Below are positions 11,461 to 27,290 of a DNA stretch of 64,000 nt, one piece after another (position 1 is the first letter of the stretch; each line of letters begins with the position of its first letter). The position numbers were made by a program, and so were the translations under genes. The notes below the pieces were generated by a model. It saw only the letters and a list, made by a program, of their open reading frames with translations, made no database searches and had not been told where the DNA came from. Source of the stretch: Ianthella basta (lineage: Eukaryota > Porifera > Demospongiae > Verongiida > Ianthellidae); assembly GCA_964019415.1 (NCBI GenBank), contig OZ025888.1, positions 585,001-649,000 of the forward strand. The letters are read 5' to 3'.

Positions 11461-12391
11461 ATGCAAACTTCTGTGGCACTTTGCAGTAGATGCTTTGCTT
11501 TCCTGCAACAAGGGAGCAACAAGGGGTGGCCCCTTCTCCTAGCACGACCCGCACCTGTGTTGTATAGAGGAAGGAGGAGGACACCGAGTAGAAGTTGCGT
11601 GAGGCTCAAGAGCTCGTCAAGAAAGAGGAAGAAGAAAGAGAAGCAAAGTGAATTACCTGCAGAGGGAGATGGTGTACCTGCTGTGGACTTCCCTCTAGAG
11701 GGGAACACTAGTAAGCCCGACTACAGAGCTAGTGCCGGGCCTACTCTTCCACTCTCTGTTGACGCCGAGCGCTACAAGAGCAGTGGAGCTGGTCGCTATT
11801 ACCTACACCACAGTGAAGAGGGGGGCGTGGTATCACTCCCCAGCGTGACTACCAGTGAGTGGGCACTAGGTCACGTGATTTATGGGGTATCACGTGACTT
11901 CTGTACATTTTATATATTAACTATATATTCTTTACAGTCTAATTCTGCATGTGGGCAAGATATTGATATGTACACCACATGTTCATGATGTGTCCATTCA
12001 GAAAATTTACTCAATCTTACAACAGTTCCCAAGCCTTGGGCTGTCATTACCGAGGGCACATACCAGTACAGCTGTTGTACAGCTGTCTTTGTCATCCTGT
12101 CTGTGTCCAGGGTATTGACTGCTCAGGGCTTGGGTAATGTAGCAAGGTTGCTTGAATCAACTGTAACTGCATGTGACCAATCCTCACCTATTGCTCCACC
12201 TCCCTCCCTCCCTCCTTCCCCTGCCGACCAGTCCTGGAGGAAACCATGTCGAAGAGCTCTTATTTTGCCCTTCGCCAGTGGCGGAGGTCAATGGAGCAGG
12301 AAGTGGGAGAGGATGAGTTCAGCACCTTTAGGAGGGACATTATGGGACAGGGAGCACGCTTCCATGGGGTGTGTGGTGTGCATACGATCTG

Positions 12392-12449
<58 letters not shown>

Positions 12450-14345
12450 TGCATGTGTGTGTGTGATGTAGTGGGACCAAATCAACCAGTACTGTTGCTC
12501 CCACCTGTACGTGTTTGTTCAGGCACCTGAAAGCAATCTACCAATCCGATTCAAATGTTTCTGATAGGGCAGTATACAATGAATCTGTGTAACTCAAAAC
12601 ACATACCTGTACACACACACACCACACACACCACACACAGCGCAGAAGGGCCAACATACTCTTATTGCTTTCCTTGTCCTCAGTTGGTTGAGAAGCAGCT
12701 GCTGGAGAAGCAGAAAGTGGAACTGAGTGAAGATGTGACCACTAAAGTGGATCATGCAACAGAGGTGACCGAAGAAGAACTAGTTGGTGCCAGTTCTGAC
12801 CAGTTGGGACAAGAAGAAAGTGAGTCAAAAGAGCTCAAAGATGACGATGAAGAGGGTGACCTTCCAGAGGAGGCAGTGGATGCAGAAGCACACAAGGTTT
12901 GTGACCATGTCATGTTGTCACCAATTGTGTGCCGTGCAGATAGGTGCTCTATATTGAACTATGTACACAACACACACACACTAATAGTACTAAATGTCCA
13001 TGTGTTGAGATGGTAGCTACATTAACAGTTTGCACCTTGCAGTGTTTTAGGAGACTGATTTTGCAAGTATTGAACAGATCAATTTTATGTCTGAGTTTTA
13101 TGCCATTCTTCTACAATGAGTCACTGATGATTTAGATTGCTGATTTTTGACTCACCAAAAAGTGATAGCTTGCAAAGGGAAGGCCAGGCCACTGTAGATG
13201 ACACACCACGCCCTGCTCCCCTCCCTTCACCTCTGCTTACTGGTGGTGCAGCTGCAGTTGGTCCTTGCGCGGTGCTATGAGAGTGTTCGTGAGGTTCTTG
13301 GTGAGATTGGTGAAGTGCTGGCTGTGGAGAGTGTTGTGCGGCACTTGGAGCTGGGCTACATGGGTCGAATGGACTGCATCGCTCAGTACAGGTGACCCAC
13401 ACATCACATCACACCACACCACTGTGCACACATGTAAGATGTGTGTGCACATCATGCATATAAGGATGTATCGTGTGTACAGGACAAAGCTTAAATACTA
13501 GCACACACACAGGCACTGTAAGAGTGGAATTATGTTTTAGGAGATACTAATTTTAGCAAATTTATCATAATATACCTTTGGTGGGCAATAATTTTACTGT
13601 TTTTGAACATTTTGGATTATAAAATTGACTGAATTGAAATTTGAATAAATCTTAGCAGGTACTACTTTAGCAAGTTTGCAAAATGTGCTAAATTAATTTT
13701 GATTTCTGCTAAATGGTATTTTTATGGTTAATACACATGCTCACATGTACATCCATGATACGTGTGTGTGTTGTGCGCGCGTGTGTGTGGGTGGGTGTTT
13801 GTGTGTGTGTGTGTGTATTAGTGTGATGTCTTCATGGTATCCTACTTGTAGAGGTGTATGGTGTATCATTGACTGGAAGACGTCCCGCAAGCCGAGACCA
13901 AAGCTGAGGGACATGTATGATGGTCCACTGCAGGTGTGTGCGTACATGGGGGCAGTCAACCAAGATGAGAGATACCCAGTGAAGGTTGGTGGGTGCACAG
14001 AACAGACATGGCACATGATGGATCCCTCAAACACTTCCAGTATAACCATAATACATTATGTGCACGCTAATGTACACAACTTTGTTTACCTGTTGTGTTA
14101 GGATGTCCATCTTCTTACTCAATTATTCCAACACCCATTTTCAATGACACACCCCTCCCCCTCCCCCTCCCCCTCCCCCTTTCCAGGTGACCCATGCGTT
14201 GCTGGTGGCTGCCTACGAGTCTGGAGCTCCATGTGACGTTCACTTCTTATCTGATGAGCAGTGCAGAGAACACTGGAAGAAGTGGTTGGCAAGATTAGAG
14301 CAGTTCAAGACCTGCTTCGCTCATGACATGAGCAATGTCTACTAG
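11461..14345 (+). CDS. MGME1: Mitochondrial genome maintenance exonuclease 1
   Basis: Single-stranded DNA exonuclease of the PD-(D/E)XK superfamily that processes ends during mitochondrial DNA replication. Exons: 11461-11854, 12232-12368, 12684-12896, 13252-13391, 13852-13984, 14187-14345, giving 391 aa (human MGME1 is about 344). The ATG at 11461 starts an Arg-rich, acid-free leader typical of a mitochondrial presequence. Family motifs appear in order: PSVTTILEETM across the first junction, VGEDEFSTFRRDIMGQGARFH, LGYMGRMDCIAQY, CIIDWKTSRKP (catalytic Asp and Lys) and PLQVCAYMGAVNQD. Exon 3 carries a long acidic insert (DDDEEGDLPEEA) absent from human. Exon 4 has two in-frame CAG acceptors six bases apart. 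It is divergent from the RhoGEF and convergent with TRP copy A. Confidence 0.93.
12393..12447. repeat. (TG)n microsatellite
   Basis: A pure TG run in MGME1 intron 2, starting 25 bases after the exon 2 donor. Confidence 0.95.
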
Positions 14346-14957
14346 CTCCATACATTGTAGAACACATTAATGTGTGTTCAAGGTGGCATATACAGGTGAC
14401 ATGTGTGTTATGCAGAGTGTACAAGGTAGCCAATGACATCAGTGTGTGGCCCTTGTAATATTATTTCTATATCATTATGCACTGTATTGCGTTATGTCAT
14501 GTTCCAACTGCTCTCAGTGATTATTTGCTAGTTAACAGCATGTTGATCAACTGTTGCTCCTATAGAGGAAGTTGTAAAATGTGGATCACATGGCTAGCTA
14601 TAATTAAAATACTATACGGCACTTTTACCTTGTACTTTAACAAGAGATAATTAAAGCAGTTTCACTGCAAATAACACACACACTATCAGTATTAATGCTA
14701 CACAGTGTAATGGAGTAGATTCCATGATCTATTTACATGCATGAGTTCTGTTTTGGTCACAAATGAACAGTTGGTCAATGTACTCCTTGCTGCCCACATG
14801 CTGCCCTCAGCTGTATCAATACTAGCTATGTACCTGCGTGGGAATATGTGAGCATTCAGTCACACTCATCCTCTTCCTTCCCCCCCCCCCCCCCCCCCAC
14901 TCAACCTTACCATTATCCAATTTGCTATAATTAACTACTATGTGTTCGTCCTTGCCA
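14346..14957. other. Intergenic, convergent 3' ends
   Basis: Holds the 3' flanks of MGME1 and TRP copy A, a run of about 18 C at 14881-14898, and no further exon that I can see. Confidence 0.7.
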
Positions 14958-17900
14958 TCAAATCTCTTCACTCCTATCATCACCTTTGTCATCAGCCTCG
15001 ATGTCACTCCACTCAAACACCAAGTCTGCATCTCCCTCCTCCCTCAGAGGCACGCTAGGTGTGGCTGCACCCCTCTCCACAGCTATGTGCTGTGTCAATG
15101 ATTCCACCATGGCAGTTAAGTGGAGGGTCCTTGTCTCCAACATTGTAGTGAGATTGTCAATCTGCTTCTTCATTAGACTGGCAGGAGGGGGAAGGTGTGA
15201 CAGCAGTTGACAGCAGGATTGTGATGGAGTGACACACGCAGTGATGGAGTGACACACACAGACAGTGACAGAGGTGGTATGGTGCATGTAAGTTGAGTGT
15301 TACAAAGAGTTGAACTGCTCACATCAGTCTCTCCTCTTGCTCCTGGGCCTTCTGCTGCTGCTTATTTCCCTCCTCAGAGAGCTCTGTGAGCAAGGGAGGA
15401 GTGGTGGTGTTAGGGAGGAGATAGCAAGGAGAGGTATATAGAACAGGGACCTGGCTGCAGGCACGATGAAAGAATTGTATACAACTCACCGATCGCTAAA
15501 TATTGCTTGTAGTATTTTTTCTTGTAGGTCTACGAATGAGAGAACAAACACATACGTATGTATAAACTTGGGTATACATTCAAAATGCAAGCAGCCTTGC
15601 TGGGCAGTTGCAGACTGCAGAGTGTGCCTGAGAACATGAGGAAGGAGAATGAAAGTGCACTGCGAGAAGTTGACAAGTTGCTCAGTTGATGGAAAATAGT
15701 TAGCCATCGCCGCGTGTGCTACGTCTTGCAGAGTGTAGCGCTAATCATGTCTAGTGAATCGGATTGGTAGCTGCTGGGTAACATAGTAGTGTGAACGTGG
15801 CTTGTGTTATAGTATCTGGACATTTGGCAAGCCTGAGCGACATGGCTGGGTGCAGGAAGCGTTTGTCAGACAACTTTGAAGGAGCAGGTCAACATTTGCG
15901 CCCGGTTAATTCTGAAGCCACAGCCCTGAAGCAGCGCTTCCGCAGGCACTGGCTTTCCAGCAAAGACTCCATAACGGCACAGGCGGTCACTCCATGTGTG
16001 CAAGTCCTCCGGCTAGCATTCTGTTATTCAGCCGATCTTTGTCCTTTTGGAAATAGATGCACTTGCACATGGAGCCCATGTGACTATTGCACAATCGGGG
16101 TGTTAGGAATTGAATGCTATGTATATCAGACTGCACGGTAGTGCTGTCTATGTAAGGATGGCAGTGGTTGTTTGTATGCTGTAATACAAACGAAAAGTCG
16201 CGCTACTCCTGAATAGGGCGAAAACCAGCAAACGAAGCATACCACGAGTAAGCAGGGACTGAACAGTGCATATAACTAACCTTACTTCACAGTGAAGGTG
16301 TGCCTACACATACAGAGCGCCCTCAACATTTCTCACGTTTCGTCATACACACGCACAACGACTAGGGCATTATGATTACTTGCCTCGCTTAACAGATCGG
16401 CAATAATGCAAATATGAGAAACAGAATATGTACCCCACTCGCAGTCCTCCTCACTTCCTTCCCAAAAAAAGGCCACTTAGTCTTCTGCAGCCTGGCGATG
16501 ATTCTGGCCCTTGCAATGATGAAGGTTCCCTCAACATCGTCCTGTAATTTAGTGTAAGTGTCACTCATCTGAGCAATGAGCAGGTTCAGTAGGACCACAA
16601 TCACACAGAATAGGAAGGCCAGGTACATGACAGTAGAGAACCAGCTGTGGAGGGGGAGGGGATGGGACGGGAGGAGAGGGGAGGAGAGGGGAGGAGAGGG
16701 GAGGAGACAGAAGAGGAAGGGATGGCAGGGCAGGACCATACCCATGATGTCACTGCACGCACACTCACTGGTAGCCGATGTAATTCCCTTCAGCATCATT
16801 TGCATAGTAGTCATCAATAACTCCTCCAGACTCAAACAAAATTCGGAAACCAGTGAACACCACATCCCAGGGGTACCTGCACAGGGTGGCGTCAAACACA
16901 TTATACTATGCAGGAACCTTCTGTGTGTGTGTGTGTGTGGTGTGTGTGGTGTGTGTGTGTGTGGTGTGTGTGTGCGTGTTTGTGATTGTGCGTGTGTGCG
17001 CGCGCATGTGTGTGCGTGTGTGTGTGTGTGTGTGTGTGCATGCATCACATGCTGATCTTACAAGGTCTCCAGTCTAAACAACTCCAAATCTGATACAATT
17101 TCTCCAGTAGATGTGATGACAGTCACCCCAGCCCTCAGGGCCAGATAGAAGGACCCAACAAAGATGTACAGTGCAACAGTGAATATCACCATGAACTTGA
17201 TCAAGTCTGACAAAATAATCTGAATGAGGATTCTCATATACACACCAGTGGTCCTGCAGAGGGAGGGCAGTACAGAGTCATGTAACAGTAGGTGCTCTGC
17301 TTAACCCACACAGCTGCCTGTGGTAGTTACCTGAACAGGCTAAGGAACTCCACAACCAGCATGGCATTGACCATGTAGGCCAGTGAGGCAAAAATCCACT
17401 GGACATGAGATGCAGCGATGCAATTCTGGTTGATGTCCAGGGTGATATTGGTGGAGTTGGGCAGGAGAGTGGGGTCAACACAGTAGCCATCTCCAGTGGA
17501 GGCACACCACGTGGTGGCTACCCGGAAAGGGACGATGAGTAAAGTAAGGATGGCCGAAAGCAGCTGCAAGTAGTTGTAGTGGTCCTTGAAGTAATCCTTC
17601 TTAAAGCTAAAGAAAAAAGAAAAATTAATTGCAGTTTGGAGACCATGGGGCTCATTTGGATTTTCAATGCGGCAACATACTCATGCATCTCCCGAATCTC
17701 ATCGGCAAATTTGCCGATAAAGAGAATGAGGGAAATCCCCTCAAAGATTCCCCTGAAGTAGTCCCATACACCCCTGTAGCAGCCAGGGTTGTCCAGGTCA
17801 GGCCGAGCAGCAAAGAGCAGGGCCATTCCAAATAGCAGCATTCGGACAGCATACAGTAATGCAGAGAGGCTGAGAGGACATGCAAGATGATTTTACAACA

Positions 17901-20381
17901 AAACAACTACAAATATCTTCAAAACAACAACAAAGCAACATAAGCAGCAAACAACAACAAAACAACAAGTAACAGCAACAAAGCCAATAGGCACAAGTGA
18001 TCCACAGTAACAATGTAATGGATTTGCATGCACATTTTGCATATGTACATAACCACTCACGCAAAGAGCCATCTCCCGTATTTCTTCCATTTGTAATCCA
18101 TGAGGGCTCTAATACAGGGGTGCTGGGCCAGCTCCTATATAGAAAGAGTATAAGATAACATGCACACAAGAATGATACCAACACACTGACAGTACCTCGT
18201 CATTCCTTGCAACAACAATGTCGAGCAGAGACCGGCTCTTTTCATTGTAGCCAATTTTATCCGGTGGAACTCCCTTCATGTCAGCCTCGAGCACCTCACA
18301 GTTGACACGTCTCTTTCCCAGCACAAACTTGTCCATGATGGTCCTGGTTGACTTCTGAGGAGTTATAAGTATTGAGTGCAAAAACATTGCCTATACTTCC
18401 AAGAGGCATTAAGTACTTGAACATACTTTCAGATTCTGGTTGGATGCAAAATCTTGGAGAAATAGGTAGTCCCCCTTCCCGCCGCACTCCTTTGACTTCA
18501 GCATAGCAGCCACACTGGTGGATGGTATCAGTAAAACTACTAAGTATGAAGGGCTCATCCTGTAACATGGCAATTGGTAACCCACCTAAATGGTGACATT
18601 GTCTGCACCTGCTCTGACACGAGTTCATCTTGAACCGTCTCTCCATCCATGGCCTTCTTGAGACTCCTCTTTGCCTTCTCATCCCTCTTGTTGGTGGCAG
18701 CATACTGAATGAGGATATCAAACCCCTGCTTCCAGTTGCCCTTGGCTGCAATGTCCAGAGGGGTGTTGCCAACAGCATCCGCCAGTCCTGTGTCTGCCTT
18801 GTTGTCTAGTAGCAACCTAAGCATATTTTCTTCATGTCCTTCAGCAGCAATGTGCAGGAGTGTCTTCCTTTTGTAGTCACTGGCATTCACATCAGCACCT
18901 ACAATGTAACAAGGACACACAAGACCGACAGAGCTAGCTAGGGCTGTCTCATGTGAAGGGGGAGACTCTTGTCGCGTATACCTTTCTGAATGAGTAACTT
19001 GGCTGCGTCCTCATTCCCGAAGTATACAGCCAGCTGGAGTGGAGTCCAGCCGTGGACATCCTTGGCCTCCAGATCAGCTCTTCTCAACAGCAGCTTCTTC
19101 ACTATATCCAGTCTCTCCTGCATTATGGCAAGGTGGAGCGGTGTGGACCCATCATGGCCTCTCTCCTTGTTGGGGTCGGCTCCACGCTTTAGTAGCTCAG
19201 TAGCCATGAGCTCCAGCTGAGGAAGAGAGTCACTGCTTTAATATGACATCAGTGCCACATGATGAAGCTAACAGCTCCCACCATGTATAGCTACCACTTA
19301 CGGGATAGCTGTTCAGGTTCTCCTCCAACACATACATCAATCCCTTGTGCACTGTGATCCCTTCCATATCAAGGAGGATGTCTACCATCACTTCAACAAT
19401 GATCTGCTTCCTTGGCTTCTCCTCTTCTGCCTGCAGCTGCTTCGAATTCTCTGCAACCTGTGTGCACACATGAGCAGAACAACGCATGGTATATCTATAA
19501 TAATAATAATAATAATAATAATGATAATAATAGTGCTAGCTATGCCCTGGCCTTACTGAGAGAACAATTGTTTTTTGTCTCCCGCTTCTAGTTCTGGGGC
19601 CCCTAATCCACGCACGCAGTTATGTCTCAGTCTATGATGGACCTAAACTGCACGCCTACGCCCGGTATGTTGTCTTTAACCAGAGGACCAGTTCATGGCC
19701 GAAAAACTGGCTTGGTCTTTAAGGTGTTGGGCCTGCCCCTGTGACTTTTGACCCTTGATCTACACCACTGACGTCTGGGCTTAGGTATCTGTTTCCTATT
19801 AGGTCACACCCACCTTGAGGGCAAGCCCAGACAACGTTTCATGCCCTCAGGGAGGGCGGAGAGAAAACATAAGAAAAAGGAAAACACAGCGCAGAACCGT
19901 TGTTGCCAGCTGGTTCACTCCAACAACATGAGGCAACCAACTGCGCATGCGAGGTGTGGCCTCACGCATGTCTGGTGGGAGTTGATTGCGCACACGTGGT
20001 TGCTGGTGGTTGTTGATGCGCGGCCACCAGCTGGCTTTAAGGCTGGCACTCACGCGAGTCCACTTATGTACGCGTGGGTACGTTCTCGCGTGTTGCTGCA
20101 CTTAGCCTTGCCATTAACCTTACTAAACATGTCGTCCAATTAAGTTGCCACAGCTCACCCCCACCCCACCTTCACACATCTACGGTGCGAAAAACTAATC
20201 AACAAACCTTCGATGCAAACGCTTCGTCCTTCTTCAGCTGAGCTTCCACGGCCTCCCACCAGTCCTTCTTGCCGTCGAACCGCTCCGCGAGCATGGTACA
20301 GAACCTGTCCTTGAACGGTGAGGAAGTGTCGCCGCAATCTGAAGTGTCCCCAGCGCTGTCCATCATGATACGCTCCTCCAT
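14958..20381 (-). CDS. Ankyrin-repeat TRP cation channel, copy A
   Basis: Non-selective cation channel of the TRP superfamily, 824 aa. Exons (minus): 20208-20381, 19302-19457, 18982-19216, 18586-18898, 18427-18514, 18196-18354, 18061-18134, 17681-17869, 17331-17606, 17062-17253, 16769-16876, 16455-16644, 15490-15529, 15323-15383, 14958-15177. Start MEERIMM is conserved in copy B. About four ankyrin repeats lie at 110-270 (DGSTPLHLAI, HGWTPLQLAV, GNTPLDIAA). A pre-S1 helix (ELAQHPCIRALMDYKWKKYG) is followed by S1-S4 at about 400-550, S5 about 565-600, a pore loop with YPWDVVFTGFRILFESGG, and S6 FLFCVIVVLLNLLIAQMSD. The C-terminus is a predicted coiled coil (KKQIDNLTTMLE). TRPV/TRPA-like by ankyrins and pre-S1 helix; subfamily not certain. 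Confidence 0.88.
15561..16416. mobile_element. 856-bp insertion in TRP A intron 12
   Basis: The same intron in copy B is only 66 bp. Alignment of the two introns breaks at CATACGTATG and resumes at AGAAACAGAA, with TATG on both sides as a possible target-site duplication. The insert has a plus-strand frame of 116 codons (15791-16141) with CPFGNRCTCTWSPC, which I do not recognise. Class unknown. Confidence 0.6.
16921..17040. repeat. (TG)n microsatellite with TGGTG variants
   Basis: Intron between the S5 exon and the pore exon of TRP A. The homologous position in copy B (23396-23580) has a longer, purer TG run. Confidence 0.93.
19498..19532. repeat. (TAA)n microsatellite
   Basis: About nine AAT/TAA units in TRP A intron 1. 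Confidence 0.95.
19570..20141. mobile_element. About 570-bp insertion in TRP A intron 1
   Basis: Absent from the matching intron of copy B (25964-26108). CAATT stands on both sides (19565-19569 and 20137-20141), consistent with a target-site duplication. The left end begins GTTTTTT, so an element on the minus strand would end in A6, as a short retroposon might. No tRNA-type box A/B could be recognised, so the family stays open. Confidence 0.55.
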
Positions 20382-20696
20382 GTTCACTGCAGGAATTGGG
20401 CGGGGCACAGGCTACTGACCAGACGGAAGTTACTTCGCGCGGACGCTCCTATGTGCCGAGAGTCCCACACGTCCGTGCACCTACTCAGTATCATATAGCC
20501 AGCTACGTACTGGTAGGCCTGTGAAAAAGACGACGGCTGGCCATGTTGCTGCTTGCAGTGCTTTCTACTCTTTTCCTGACGCCGGCGAGGCAATAGCCCA
20601 TGCACTTCCGTTCGCCAATACATATAGCTAGCTATGTTAAATATAGACTGAATTTGAATTTCCATAATTTTAGCTAGTCAGGCGTCGCGTGACTAA
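20382..20696. promoter_or_regulatory. Upstream region of TRP A
   Basis: Holds the promoter side of TRP A. GACGACGGCTGGCCATGTTG at about 20530 is also found upstream of TRP B at about 26455, so the duplication carried the promoter with the gene. No TATA box is evident. Confidence 0.45.
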
Positions 20697-21370
<674 letters not shown>

Positions 21371-22174
21371 CTCTCCCTCCCATTTTCTTTCCATACCATT
21401 ATGCACTGTATTGTACTATATTCTCATATTCCAACTTTCACAGTGATTGTTTCCTAGCTAACAGCATCCTCATCTGTTGCTCTAGGGGGTGTGGGTCACG
21501 TGATCACAGATCAGGGGGCAGGTCTCAATGCTAGCTAAAATTAAAATGCATGCATCTAAGCGAACTAAACCTGCAGCCATATAGCTAGATGTCTATGGTT
21601 CTGACTGCAACTGTACACTTGCATTCTCCTAGCTGTGTGCCACAGGAACAGTATAGCTGATTACTGACTTTAAACATTATTCGTGTACGTAACCTTAATG
21701 TCCATAGCTATGTAGTACGTATCTTGAATGGCTATAGTTGTCACAGATCTAGATTGATGTGCCATATCAGACAATTGACTCGTAAAACTGTAAAACTGTA
21801 AAACACAGCATAGTACTATAGCATTAGTGCATTATAGTATAAATTGTAATGACATTCATGACTATCTTGTACTGGTATTGAGGTACTAGTAAGAGATAAA
21901 GCAGTTTCACTGCAAATAATATACACACAAACAGTATTAAATGCCACACAGTGTAACTGAATAAATTCAATGATATACTGTATTAATGAGTCCGTTTGGC
22001 CACAAACAGTTGATCCATGTACTCCTGCCCACATGCTGCCCTTCCCTAAGCTGCATATCAATGCTATGTTGCTATGTACCTGCATGAAAATATGTAAGCA
22101 TAGTCACATTCATTCTCTTTCCTCCCTCCTCTCCCCTCGATCCACCCCTATCAACCTCACCATCATCCAATTCG
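21371..22174. other. Intergenic, no gene seen
   Basis: Corresponds to 14470-14957 of copy A plus copy-specific sequence. AT-rich, with no supported exon. It would contain the 3' UTR of TRP B. Confidence 0.6.
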
Positions 22175-26282
<4,108 letters not shown>

Positions 26283-26762
26283 GCCCGCTGTTGACAAGGT
26301 CACTGAAGTCGTGTTTGGGCCCACTACAGTATCACCGTGTGGGCGTGGCACGGCCTCCCCACCAAGCGGAAGTTATCTCACCCCTCTTGCCTCTGCCCAG
26401 TGTCTGGCCCACTCAGTGTACACAATACAACAGACATGTACTACTACCCGAAGAGACGACGGCTGGCCATGTTGCTACTTTGCAGTGCTGTACTTGCTCT
26501 TCTTTTCCTGACGTGGGTGAGCCAACCCAGCCCACTTCCGTTCGCCATTTTAAATGCCCATAATTAGGTACAAGTTATACGTAAAATGCAATGTCACTTG
26601 AGTACATAATCTTAAAAAGGATGGGCAGTATGTACAAGGACTTCTAAAGGTCAGTCTATTGAATACACTGCCAGATGAGGGTATATATATAGGTGTAGCT
26701 CTGTCCATTAACAAAGATACTATTCTCACTAAGTCCTAATTGAGGAATTCCTCTTATCGCAG
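26283..26762. promoter_or_regulatory. Upstream region of TRP B and unassigned sequence
   Basis: 26283-26555 is the duplicated upstream region of the TRP gene. 26556-26762 is AT-rich unique sequence with no gene I can support. Confidence 0.4.
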
Positions 26763-27090
26763 GGTCCTCTCCAGGTCTTGTCTGCATAGCCAGCTTTACT
26801 CAATGCTGTCAGGAGAGTGGACCACACCTGCTCCTCTTCACCATGCAGTGTGCTGCTCTTGTCTCAGCTAGTGGTCAAGCGTGTCTGACATGCCCCCTCA
26901 CAGTCCCCGGTGTGGTTCACTCAGATAGCTTCAATGACAAAGTCCTTCACTCCCAACATATTGCTAGGTTCTGCCATTTGGCTGCCAATCGAGAAAGAAT
27001 CAGCTCACACACGTCAGCCAGAATGGGAACACTGGCAGGTCTGGCCATGGGAGTAGAGGGATGGGAAGAGCTAATGCAGTTGGAGATCTC
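26763..27090 (-). pseudogene. Degraded death-domain fragment
   Basis: On the minus strand one frame reads ILSRLAAKWQNLAI. One base out of frame it continues as LGVKDFVIEAI, then a TGA, DCEGACQTRLTT, a TAG, and finally EEQVWSTLLTALSKAGYAD in another frame. The order matches helices 1 to 6 of a death domain (the W-x-x-LA and LGV-x-x-x-x-I motifs). Two in-frame stops and at least one frameshift make it a remnant unless several tiny introns are hidden here. No flanking exons were identified. Confidence 0.55.
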
Positions 27091-27290
27091 ACTATAGCAT
27101 ACATATATGTATAGGTATAGGTATAGCATGCAAATAGGTACCTCTTATTAACAGTTACTCTGTATTAGAAGTTTTTAAGGACAGCTTCAATTACATGGGA
27201 ACTGAAATCAACATTTGTTCCATTCCTGATGTACAGAGTGTGAGTTTATAGATGTATGTGTATATAAGGTGACTGGTGTCTGAGACTCAC

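Larger units (their letters stand above)
13655..20620. repeat. Tandem segmental duplication, copy A
   Basis: About 7.0 kb, homologous along its length to copy B (20697-26555). It starts in MGME1 intron 4 and ends upstream of the TRP A first exon, in the shared stretch GACGACGGCTGGCCATGTTG. It contains MGME1 exons 5-6 and the whole TRP A gene. It is longer than copy B mainly through insertions at 15561-16416 and 19570-20141 and through MGME1 exon 6, which copy B lacks. Confidence 0.85.

Noticed and set aside
11366-11708. Minus-strand frames opposite MGME1 exon 1
   Set aside because: Antisense shadows of the mitochondrial leader exon; MGME1 homology is on the plus strand.
18296-18778. Alternative minus-strand frame (CYAEVKGVRREGGLP) in TRP A exon 5
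   Set aside because: Splice phase requires the other frame, which reads SVAAMLKSKECGGKGDYLFL and joins cleanly at both ends in both paralogues.
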